A stretch of 44,172 nucleotides of DNA, taken from Solirubrobacterales bacterium. GTDB lineage: Bacteria > Actinomycetota > Thermoleophilia > Solirubrobacterales > 70-9. Below are positions 29,062-36,722 of this stretch, piece by piece (within the stretch, counting starts at the first letter, position 1; each line of letters opens with the position of its first letter). Below the pieces are notes generated by a model that saw nothing but the letters and a program-made list of their open reading frames with translations, did no database searches and was not told the origin of the DNA. Where the stretch lies: assembly GCA_019456285.1 (NCBI GenBank), contig VRUE01000001.1, positions 4,354-48,525 of the forward strand. Direction: 5' to 3'. Both the position numbers and the translations under genes were made by a program.

Positions 29062-29484
29062 CTATTCCTCGTCCTCAGGCACCCTGAATCCGATTGGACG
29101 CTTTGGTCGACGAACGCCCGCATGGTCTCGATGTTCACGGCGATGGCCCGCTTGCTCCGCAGGACCCCGGAAAGCATCGCCACCCCTTGCTCGGTGAAGA
29201 CATACGGGGCGTAGCGACGTCCGCCCCGGCCGGCGTTTGAGGTCGCAATCTGCGACCTCAAAGCTGCCGCCTCGGACCTATCCAGCTGAAACATGAAGTC
29301 CTCCGGGAAGCGCTCGAGGTTCCGTTTGACCTGCTCGATCAGGCGTTTCGTCTCCACGCCGTATAAGTCCGCCAGGTCTTCGTCGAGCATTGCCTGCCGC
29401 TCACGGACAACGAGGATCCTCTTCTCGATCGCCGGTGCGCGCAATCAACTCCAGCGACGCCTTCTTCCCTGCCGATTCGGCCAT
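29062..29484 (-). pseudogene. Degenerate second ORF6N-domain gene (1-nt frameshift near N-terminus, internal deletion with frame change near C-terminus)
   Basis: MAESAGKKASLELIA in one frame, APAIEKRILVV...MRAFV in a second, PKRPIGFRVPEDEE* in a third; each matches the intact copy. Confidence 0.88.
29236..29262. repeat. Perfect 12-bp-arm palindrome at the homologous position in the ORF6N pseudogene
   Basis: TTTGAGGTCGCA-ATC-TGCGACCTCAAA. Confidence 0.97.
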
Positions 29485-29524
29485 CCAGACAGGGTGCCAG
29501 ACGCGTCGGAAGCTATTGTCTACA

Positions 29525-29598
29525 TCGGGGCGACTGGATTTGAACCAGCGACCGCTCGGCCCCCAGCCGAGTGCGCTACCAGACTGCGCCACGCCCCG
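29525..29598 (-). tRNA. tRNA-Pro(GGG)
   Basis: CGGGGCG/CGCCCCG acceptor; anticodon arm CTCGG-CTGGGGG-CCGAG. Confidence 0.95.
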
Positions 29599-29756
29599 TG
29601 ATCGCTTGCATCTTGACGGATTCGAGCAGCGATCGTGAACGACGGGGGCGGGGGCCTTGTGCCGCGCCCTGACTGAGATTCGGGCAAACTGTCTTGCGCC
29701 GCGGGCCGCAAGCGGGAGGCGGCTCGCGCGACAGGCGGATCTCACATTTTTCCGCG

Positions 29757-29793
29757 GGGAGGCGGGCGCTCGACCTTCGAGCGACCGCCTCCC
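29757..29793. repeat. 17-bp inverted repeat (1 mismatch, 3-nt loop)
   Basis: GGGAGGCGGGCGCTCGA-CCT-TCGAGCGACCGCCTCCC. Confidence 0.85.
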
Positions 29794-29890
29794 TCTTCGC
29801 GCCCTACTCCTTGCCGCCGGGAATAAGCGTCAAGCTGCCGGGCAGGTCAGAACCATTCCCTGATTTTTGGCTCTACAAAGGGAAATCCGA

Positions 29891-29920
29891 TGGGCGCGGC
29901 TGGGCTCGAACCAGCGATCT
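29891..29920 (-). pseudogene. tRNA 3'-end fragment (T-arm plus acceptor 3' strand)
   Basis: Minus strand AGATCGCTGGTTCGAGCCCAGCCGCGCCCA; no matching GGGCGCG 5' half at the expected distance. Confidence 0.7.
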
Positions 29921-30202
29921 AATTCAGGCTCGGCTGACGATTCGTCCTAGGGCGTAGGGTCGCGCTTACGGCTGTGGGATGCGTCCGATGTGCTGCCGAC
30001 AGGAATCGGCGCAAACAAATAACGGTAGGGCGAAGGCTGCGGGCGGCGGGAAGCGACCGGGAAAGTGCGTCACTCGACGGGGGCCGGGTGCATCACACTT
30101 GCATCACAGATTCCCCCGCAGCGCCCCGCATCGCCGCCCGTCGTGCCTGGCACGGTGCGGCTGTGCGGGGGGGTGCTAGGCAGGACGGGGGAATCTTGCC
30201 AA

Positions 30203-30276
30203 TCGGGGCGCCCGGATTCGAACCGGGGACCTCGGCCACCCAAAGGCCGCGCGCTACCAGGCTGCGCCACGCCCCG
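30203..30276 (-). tRNA. tRNA-Pro(TGG)
   Basis: CGGGGCG/CGCCCCG acceptor; anticodon arm CGGCC-TTTGGGT-GGCCG. Confidence 0.95.
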
Positions 30277-30348
30277 AAGCGCTCAGTCTAGAGCCGCCCC
30301 GGCGCTCGAGCCGGTGCCCCCGAGAGACAACCGCTAGCGTTCGCCGCG

Positions 30349-31632
30349 GTGGCCGACGTCCGCCCCATCCACGCCACTCTCTACGACCTCGCGGCGGTTG
30401 GGTCGCTCGGCAGGGTCGCGGCGCCTCCCTACGACGTGATCGACGCGGCGCAGCGGGCCGAGCTGCTGGAGCGCTCTCCCTACAACGCGGTCGCGATCGA
30501 CCTGCCGAAACCGTACAACGCGGGACCGAAGCAGACGCCCGAGGGCGACCCGTACGCGCACGCGGCCAAGACGATGGATGCCTGGTGCAAGGCGGGTGTC
30601 CTGGTCGAGGATCGCGCGCCGGCGATCTGGGCGATGACGCAGGAATACACCGGGCCCGACGGCTCGGCCCGCACCCGCCACGGCATCCTCGCTCGGGTCC
30701 GGGTCGAGGACTTCGAGAGCGGCCAGGTCCTCCCCCACGAGCGGACGCTGCCGGGCCCGAAGAAGGACCGGCTCGAGCTGACCCGCGCCACCCGCCACAA
30801 CCTCTCGCCGATCTTCTCGCTGAGCACCGAGGACCCGTGGCCGCTGGTGCAAACGGAAACCGAATTGGACGACCCCTGGGGCGAGGCGACCGACTCCGGC
30901 GGCACCATCACCAGGATCTGGCGGGTCGGCGATCCGGGGATCCACACCGCCGTCGGCGAGCTGCTCGCCGGCGCCCGGCTGCTGATCGCCGACGGCCACC
31001 ACCGCTACGAGACCGCGATCGCCTACCGCGACGAGGTCGGCGGCGAGGGGCCCCAGAACTACACACTGATGGCGCTGACCGGGCTCGACGACCCCGGCCT
31101 CGCCGTCTTTCCCACCCACCGCCTGCTCTCCGGGCTGGCCGGCGACGAGGAGCGCCGGCAGCGCCTCGGCGAGGGGCTGCGCGAGCTGTTCGAGGTGACC
31201 GAGGTGGACACCGCCGAGCTCGATCCGCTCGGCCAGGAGGGGATCGGCGTCTTCGGCCTCTACGACTCTCACCACAAGCGCGGCTTCCGCCTCCGCCTCA
31301 AGGACACCGCCGAGCTCGACCGGCTGCTGGAGGGCAAGCCCGAGGCCTACCGCCGCCTCGACGCGGCGATCCTCGAGACCCTGGTGCTGAAGGGCATCGC
31401 CGGGATCAGCGAGGAGGACATCCTCGCCAAGCGCGGGGTCGGCTACGCGAAGAGCGTCGAGGACTCGCTGGCGCTGCTCGAGGACGGCTCCTACGACGTC
31501 GCCTTCATCCTGCGGCCGATCCCGGTCGATCAGGTCCGCGCGATCTGCGAGAGCGACGAGAACATGCCGCCGAAGTCGACCTACTTCTTCCCCAAGGTGC
31601 CGACCGGGCTGGTCTTCAACCCGGTCGGCTGA
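30349..31632 (+). CDS. DUF1015 family protein (GTG start)
   Basis: VRPIHATLYDLA..VAAPPYDVI, IADGHHRYETAIAYRDE, STYFFPKVPTGLVFNPV. Confidence 0.93.
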   Translation: MADVRPIHATLYDLAAVGSLGRVAAPPYDVIDAAQRAELLERSPYNAVAIDLPKPYNAGPKQTPEGDPYAHAAKTMDAWCKAGVLVEDRAPAIWAMTQEYTGPDGSARTRHGILARVRVEDFESGQVLPHERTLPGPKKDRLELTRATRHNLSPIFSLSTEDPWPLVQTETELDDPWGEATDSGGTITRIWRVGDPGIHTAVGELLAGARLLIADGHHRYETAIAYRDEVGGEGPQNYTLMALTGLDDPGLAVFPTHRLLSGLAGDEERRQRLGEGLRELFEVTEVDTAELDPLGQEGIGVFGLYDSHHKRGFRLRLKDTAELDRLLEGKPEAYRRLDAAILETLVLKGIAGISEEDILAKRGVGYAKSVEDSLALLEDGSYDVAFILRPIPVDQVRAICESDENMPPKSTYFFPKVPTGLVFNPVG

Positions 31633-31656
31633 CGGCCGCGGGCGTAGGATCGGGCC

Positions 31657-32223
31657 GTGGTCAAGATCTACACCAGGAAGGGCGACGACGGCTCGACCTC
31701 GCTCTGGTACGGAGGCCGCGTCCCCAAGCACCACGGCCGCACCGAGGCCTACGGCTCGCTCGACGAGGCCTGCGCCGAGCTGGGCGTCGCCCGCGCCCTC
31801 TGCGGACCCGAGCAGGCGGGGCTGGCCGCAGACGTCCTCTGCCTCCAGGACGACCTCTTCGTCGCCGGGGCGGAGCTGGCGACCGCGCCGGCGGCGGCGG
31901 AGCGGCTCGAAGACGGGGTCAGCCGCACCACCGGGGAGATGGTCGCGGCGCTCGAGGAGCGGATCGACCGCTACATGGCGCAGGTCGAGCTGCCGCCGCA
32001 GTTCGTGATCCCCGGCGGCACCCAGCTCTCCGCCCAGCTCGACGTCGCCCGCACCGCGATCCGCCGCGCCGAGCGCCACATCGCCGCGCTCAACGAGGCC
32101 GGCGAGCTTGCCGGCGAGACCGTCATCCACCTCGTCAACCGCGCCTCCGACCTCGCCTACGCGATGGCCCGCTTCGCCGACGTCGACGACCCGGCGCTGT
32201 TCGAGGGCCGGGGCAAGGCTTAG
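31657..32223 (+). CDS. Cob(I)yrinic acid a,c-diamide adenosyltransferase, PduO type
   Basis: KIYTRKGDDGSTSLWYGGRVPKHHGRTEAYGSLDEACAELG, FVIPGGTQLSAQLDVARTAIRRAER. Confidence 0.94.
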   Translation: MVKIYTRKGDDGSTSLWYGGRVPKHHGRTEAYGSLDEACAELGVARALCGPEQAGLAADVLCLQDDLFVAGAELATAPAAAERLEDGVSRTTGEMVAALEERIDRYMAQVELPPQFVIPGGTQLSAQLDVARTAIRRAERHIAALNEAGELAGETVIHLVNRASDLAYAMARFADVDDPALFEGRGKA

Positions 32224-32277
32224 CAAAGCGGCACCGCCTGGTCGGTCGACGGCGGCACCGTCCAGGTCATCATCTGA
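32224..32277 (+). pseudogene. Relic of an SDR oxidoreductase C-terminus (QSGTAWSVDGGTVQVII*)
   Basis: In frame after the PduO stop: SGTAWSVDGGT followed by TGA, a typical SDR C-terminal signature. Confidence 0.6.
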
Positions 32278-32335
32278 TTTCCGGTCCCCGGGTGGCGCTT
32301 TCTTCGGGTATGCGCCGAACAAAGCGCAGTCGAGG

Positions 32336-32914
32336 ATGATTCGGGCCGTGGACTTCACCGCTCGCGACCTTGCGGAGCTACTCCTCTCTCCCGAGGAGGC
32401 GGTCGCGATGGATGCGAGTGGCCGCACCGACGCGGCGGCCCTGCTGGCGCTCTACGGCTGGCCGGAGCGCCCTGGCCTCGTCTTCACCAAACGCCGTTCC
32501 GACCTTCGCAAGCATGCCGGCGAGATCTCCTTTCCCGGCGGTCGCAGCGACGAGCTGGACGAGAGCCTGAGCGCGACGGCGCTGCGCGAGGCCAACGAGG
32601 AGATCGGGCTGAGCCCCGGCGCGGTCGAGGTTGTGGGAGCGCTACCCCCGGTCGGCACCTTTGTCACCTCCTACAAGATCCATCCGTTCGTCGGGCTGAT
32701 CGGCAACGAGCTCGCGCATGTCCCCAACCAGGCAGAGGTGGAGGAAGTCCTCAGCTTCAGCTTCGACGAGCTGCGAGGGAGCTACGCGATGCGACGCCTG
32801 GTCCGCAGAGGCATCCCGATCCACACTCCCAGCTACTCGGTCGGCGACCACCTGATCTGGGGCGCCACCGCCCGAATCCTCGGCGACCTGCTGGAACGTC
32901 TTTCCTTCACGTAG
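32336..32914 (+). CDS. NUDIX hydrolase (CoA pyrophosphatase-like)
   Basis: GEISFPGGRSDELDESLSATALREANEEIGL NUDIX box. Confidence 0.93.
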   Translation: MIRAVDFTARDLAELLLSPEEAVAMDASGRTDAAALLALYGWPERPGLVFTKRRSDLRKHAGEISFPGGRSDELDESLSATALREANEEIGLSPGAVEVVGALPPVGTFVTSYKIHPFVGLIGNELAHVPNQAEVEEVLSFSFDELRGSYAMRRLVRRGIPIHTPSYSVGDHLIWGATARILGDLLERLSFT

Positions 32915-32940
32915 CTCGCCCGGTCAGCCCCCGTCCTCGT

Positions 32941-33222
32941 CTACGGGTCCCGCCAGCGCAGCCGCTCGAGCTCCTCGGCGGCGACCTCCTCGCGCAGCTT
33001 CTCCTCGCTCCGCTCGGGGGCGCCGCGGCGACGCCGCATCTCGTTCTGGGCAGCCAGCATCTGCTGGATGTCGTCGATCTCGTTCTGCGCCTCGACATCG
33101 GGCGAGCGGGTCGGTTTCCAGTCGACCAGGTCGGCGCTGCTGCCCGAGTAGAAGTGGCCGACCAGGAACAGCACGCCGACCAGGACCAGGAGCATGGCGA
33201 TCGATCCGAGGACGAAGCCCAT
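32941..33222 (-). CDS. Small single-TM protein with charged C-terminal region
   Basis: MGFVLGSIAMLLVLVGVLFLVGHFYSG then charged helix. Confidence 0.65.
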   Translation of the reverse strand: MGFVLGSIAMLLVLVGVLFLVGHFYSGSSADLVDWKPTRSPDVEAQNEIDDIQQMLAAQNEMRRRRGAPERSEEKLREEVAAEELERLRWRDP

Positions 33223-33410
33223 CAGTGGTCCGTCCGGTGAGTCCGGTGCCGAGTGGACGCGCGAAAACCGAGTCGGCCGCGGGCGCGGGACGCAGCCTTC
33301 GGCGGCGCCGAAGGCAAGCCCGAGGACGCAGAGATGCGCAGCGCCACGCGCGTCATCCAAGTGTGCGGGGTCGTGGGGTCAATCGTCTTGCAAGGATACG
33401 GTTCCCCCCG

Positions 33411-33572
33411 ATGCCCGAGGCCTACATAGTCGAGGCTCTCCGCACCCCGAGGGGCGCCCTGCCGGCGGGGCTGCCGGCGCGCGTGCCCGGCGCCACCGTC
33501 AACCGCCCCCGCGTCGGCGTCGGCCAGGGCCTGGCGAACGTGGTCGAGGCGGTAGCCTCGCCGCGTCGATGA
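33411..33572 (+). pseudogene. Relic of a thiolase (acetyl-CoA acetyltransferase), with internal deletions
   Basis: MPEAYIVEALRTPRG (thiolase N-terminus), VPGATVNR (central motif), GVGQGLANVVEAV (C-terminal motif-like) fused into 53 aa. Confidence 0.6.
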
Positions 33573-34360
33573 CGAACGTCGCTACAGAGCTGGCAAGCGT
33601 CGACGGAAAGGTCTCCCCCACCGCCGAGGCGACGATCCCGCTCCGCGACGACGGCCTCTACCGCGGCGACGGCGCCTTCGAGGTGATTCGCCTCTACGGC
33701 GGGCGGCCGTTCGCGCTGGCCGACCACCTCGACCGCCTCGAGCGCTCCACCGCGGCGATCCAGCTCGAGTTCGACCGGGCCGCGCTGGAGGGCGAGATCG
33801 AGGCGCTGCTGGCGGAGGCCGGCGAGGTCGACGGCCAGCTGCGGCTGATCGTCACCCGCGGCGGGCGGCGGATCGCCGCCACCGAGCCGCTGCCGCCCCA
33901 CGCCGAGACGCTGCGCCTCGCCACAGTCACCTACTGCCCGTCCGTGATCCTCAACGGGGTCAAGTCGCTCTCCTACGCAGCCAACATGCAGGCGACCCGG
34001 CTCGCCCGGGCCCGGGGCGCCGACGAGGCGGTGCTGGTGCAGCCGGACGGGACGGTGCTGGAGCCCCCGACCTCCGCGATCTTCTGGGTCTCCCCGCAGG
34101 GCGCGCTGCACACTCCGGCGCTGGAGGCGGGTGTGCTGGAGTCGATCACCCGCGACCGCCTCGTCCAGGCGCTGCACGTCAAGGAGGGGGCCTGGCCGGT
34201 CGCCGACCTGCGCGCCGCGCAGGAGGCCTTCCTCGCCTCGACCACGCGCGAGATCCAGGCGGTCGCCGCGATCGACGGGACCGAGCTGTCCGAAGCGCCC
34301 GGGCCGCGCACCCGCGAGGCGCAGGAGGCGTTCGCGGCGACGCTTGGAAGGGAGCTTTGA
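33569..34360 (+). CDS. Aminotransferase class IV (branched-chain aminotransferase / aminodeoxychorismate lyase-like)
   Basis: RDDGLYRGDGAFEVIRLYGGRPFALADHLDRLERS, GVLESITRDRL, EAFLASTTREIQAVAAIDG. Confidence 0.9.
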   Translation: MTNVATELASVDGKVSPTAEATIPLRDDGLYRGDGAFEVIRLYGGRPFALADHLDRLERSTAAIQLEFDRAALEGEIEALLAEAGEVDGQLRLIVTRGGRRIAATEPLPPHAETLRLATVTYCPSVILNGVKSLSYAANMQATRLARARGADEAVLVQPDGTVLEPPTSAIFWVSPQGALHTPALEAGVLESITRDRLVQALHVKEGAWPVADLRAAQEAFLASTTREIQAVAAIDGTELSEAPGPRTREAQEAFAATLGREL

Positions 34361-34387
34361 ACACGGAATCGAGAGAGCGGAGGTGAG

Positions 34388-35554
34388 ATGGACTTCCAGT
34401 TGACCGACGAGCAGCGGCTGATCTCCGAAGCCGCCCGCGAGTTCGCCGACCGCGAGATCCTCCCGCGGGTGCGCGACAACGATCGCGCCGCCCGCTTCGA
34501 CCGCGAGCTGGCAAGCAGGCTGGGAGAGGTCGGCTACCTCGGCGCCACGGTCGCCGAGGAGTACGGGGGCCGCGGCCTCGACCAGATCGGCTACGGGCTG
34601 ATCGTCGAGCAGATCGGGCGCGCCGACTCCTCGGCGCGGACGGTGGTCTCGGTGCAGACCTCGCTGGTCGCCGGCTCGATCGAGCGCTGGGGGACCGAGG
34701 AGCAGAAGCGGCGCTGGCTGCCCCGCCTCTGCTCGGGTGAGGCGCTCGGCTGCTTCGGCCTGACCGAGCCCGACACCGGCTCCGACGCCGCCAGCCTGCG
34801 CACCCGGGCGGCGAAGACCGACTCGGGCTGGTCGATCAGCGGCCAGAAGATGTGGATCTCGCTCGGCAACTTCTCCGAGGTGGCCCTGATCTTCGCCCAG
34901 ACCGACCCCTCGCTGAAGCACCGCGGGCTCGTCTGCTTCCTGGTCCCGACCGCCAGCGAGGGCTTCGCCACGCAGGAGATCCACGGCAAGCTGGGGCTGC
35001 GCTCCTCCGACACGGCGGAAGTCTCGCTGGACGAGGTCGAGGTCGGCGACGACGCCCTGCTCGGCGAGGTCGGCGACGGCTTCAAGGTGGCGATGAGCGC
35101 CCTCGACAGCGGCCGCTACAGCGTCGCCGCCGGCTGCGTCGGGATCTGCGACGGCTGCGTCGACGCTTCGGTGGCCTACGCCAAGGAGCGCAAGCAGTTC
35201 GGCGTGCCCCTGGCCCGCTTCCAGCTGGTCCAGGAGATGATCGCCGAAATGATCCTGAAGCGCGACGCCTCGCGGATGCTGGTCTACCGCGCCGGGGCGC
35301 TGAAGGACCGGGGCAAGCCGAACACGACCGAGACCTCGGTGGCGAAGCTCTACGCGACCGAGTCGGCGGTGGAGTGCGCGAACCTGGCGATCCAGGTCCA
35401 CGGCGGCGCCGGCTACGTCGACGACTACCCGGTCGAGCGCTACCTGCGCGACGCCCGGGTGACGACCCTGTACGAGGGGACCTCCCAGATCCAGAAGCTG
35501 ATCATCGGCCGCGCGGCCACCGGGATCAACGCGATGCTGCCCCTCGAGGACTAG
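34388..35554 (+). CDS. Acyl-CoA dehydrogenase
   Basis: LGCFGLTEPDTGSDAASLRTRA, YEGTSQIQKLIIGR. Confidence 0.96.
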   Translation: MDFQLTDEQRLISEAAREFADREILPRVRDNDRAARFDRELASRLGEVGYLGATVAEEYGGRGLDQIGYGLIVEQIGRADSSARTVVSVQTSLVAGSIERWGTEEQKRRWLPRLCSGEALGCFGLTEPDTGSDAASLRTRAAKTDSGWSISGQKMWISLGNFSEVALIFAQTDPSLKHRGLVCFLVPTASEGFATQEIHGKLGLRSSDTAEVSLDEVEVGDDALLGEVGDGFKVAMSALDSGRYSVAAGCVGICDGCVDASVAYAKERKQFGVPLARFQLVQEMIAEMILKRDASRMLVYRAGALKDRGKPNTTETSVAKLYATESAVECANLAIQVHGGAGYVDDYPVERYLRDARVTTLYEGTSQIQKLIIGRAATGINAMLPLED

Positions 35555-35643
35555 CCAGCATGGCGAGGCCTACCGCCCGGCGCCGCACCTTGTGAACGCA
35601 GCCACCGCTTGAAGCTCGGATCCCGTCGACTTTGACCCTGGCT

Positions 35644-36654
35644 CTACGACCCGGGTGTCGGGGCGATCTCGGCGGACTCGCCGCCTGGCATCCGGTGGGC
35701 CCCGGGGGAGGGTGGGGTGTCTCGCAGGTACCACTCGGCGTCGAGGGCGCCCATACAGCCTGTGCCGGCGGCGGTGACCGCCTGGCGGTAGGTGCGGTCG
35801 ACGATGTCGCCGACCGCGAAGACGCCGCCCAGGTTGGTGCGGGTCGAGCCGGGCTGGACGACTATGTAGCCGTCCTCGTCGGTCTCGACCTGGTCCTGGA
35901 CGATCTCCGATTTCGGGATGTGGCCAATCGCTACGAAAGCGCCGTCGGTGACGAAGTCCTCGGTCTCGCCGGTCTCGGTGTTGCGGAGCCGGACGTGGTC
36001 CAGCTTGCCGTCCTCGCCGGCGACGAACTCCGCCGCCACGAAGGGAGTCTTGAAGTCGATGTTGGGCCGCTCCTTGGTGCGCTCCAGCATGATCTTCGAG
36101 GCGCGGAACTCGTCGCGCCGGTTGACCACGGTCAGGTCGCTGGCGTACTTGGAGACGAAGATCGAGTCCTCCATCGCCGAGTCGCCACCGCCGATCACGA
36201 TCACCTTCCGGTCTTTGAAGAAGGCCCCGTCGCAGACACCGCAGGTGGAGACGCCGCGGCCTCCCAGCTCGATCTCACCGGGGACGCCGAGCCGGCGCGG
36301 CTCGGCCCCCATCGCCAGGATCACGGTCTTGGCGAGGTGCTCCTCGTCGCCGAGGTAGACCCTCTGGACGTCGCCGTCGGAGAGTTCGACCCGGTCGACG
36401 TCGTCGGTGACGAACCGTGTCCCGAAGCGCTCCGCCTGGGCGCGGAACTGGCTCATCATCTCCGGCCCCATGATCCCGTCGGGGTAGCCGGGGTAGTTCT
36501 CGACGTCGGTTGTGTTCTGGAGCTGCCCGCCCCACTGGAAGCCCTCGAAGACGAGGGGCGCGAGGTTGGCTCGCGCGGTGTAGAGCGCCGCGGTGTAGCC
36601 GGCGGGCCCGCCGCCGACGACGATCACGTCCTCGACCTTCTTCTCGTCAGCCAT
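35644..36654 (-). CDS. trxB: Thioredoxin-disulfide reductase
   Basis: VVGGGPAGYTAALYTARA, GVSTCGVCDGAFFKDRKVIVIGGGDSAMED, GVFAVGDIVDRTYRQAVTAAGTGCMGAL. Confidence 0.96.
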   Translation of the reverse strand: MADEKKVEDVIVVGGGPAGYTAALYTARANLAPLVFEGFQWGGQLQNTTDVENYPGYPDGIMGPEMMSQFRAQAERFGTRFVTDDVDRVELSDGDVQRVYLGDEEHLAKTVILAMGAEPRRLGVPGEIELGGRGVSTCGVCDGAFFKDRKVIVIGGGDSAMEDSIFVSKYASDLTVVNRRDEFRASKIMLERTKERPNIDFKTPFVAAEFVAGEDGKLDHVRLRNTETGETEDFVTDGAFVAIGHIPKSEIVQDQVETDEDGYIVVQPGSTRTNLGGVFAVGDIVDRTYRQAVTAAGTGCMGALDAEWYLRDTPPSPGAHRMPGGESAEIAPTPGS

Positions 36655-36722
36655 CTCCTGCCGCCTAACGCTACTTTACTTTTTATAGTAACGGGCCGGT
36701 CAACGCTCGCAGCTCAGTCATC

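Noticed and set aside
29694-29957. ORF containing GRGWARTSDLIQARL
   Set aside because: This peptide is the antisense translation of a tRNA 3' end; a spurious ORF, as are other ORFs crossing tRNAs (e.g. 30070-30270, 29401-29745 in part).
27356-30276. Prophage or large integrative element
   Set aside because: ORF6N domains are often phage-linked, but I see no integrase, capsid, terminase or portal genes; only small cassettes and tRNA-derived scars are supported.
36655-36720. AT-rich inverted repeat TTACT-ttttat-AGTAA upstream of trxB
   Set aside because: Only 5-bp arms; could be part of an ordinary promoter (a TTGACC box lies nearby on the minus strand), too weak to call.
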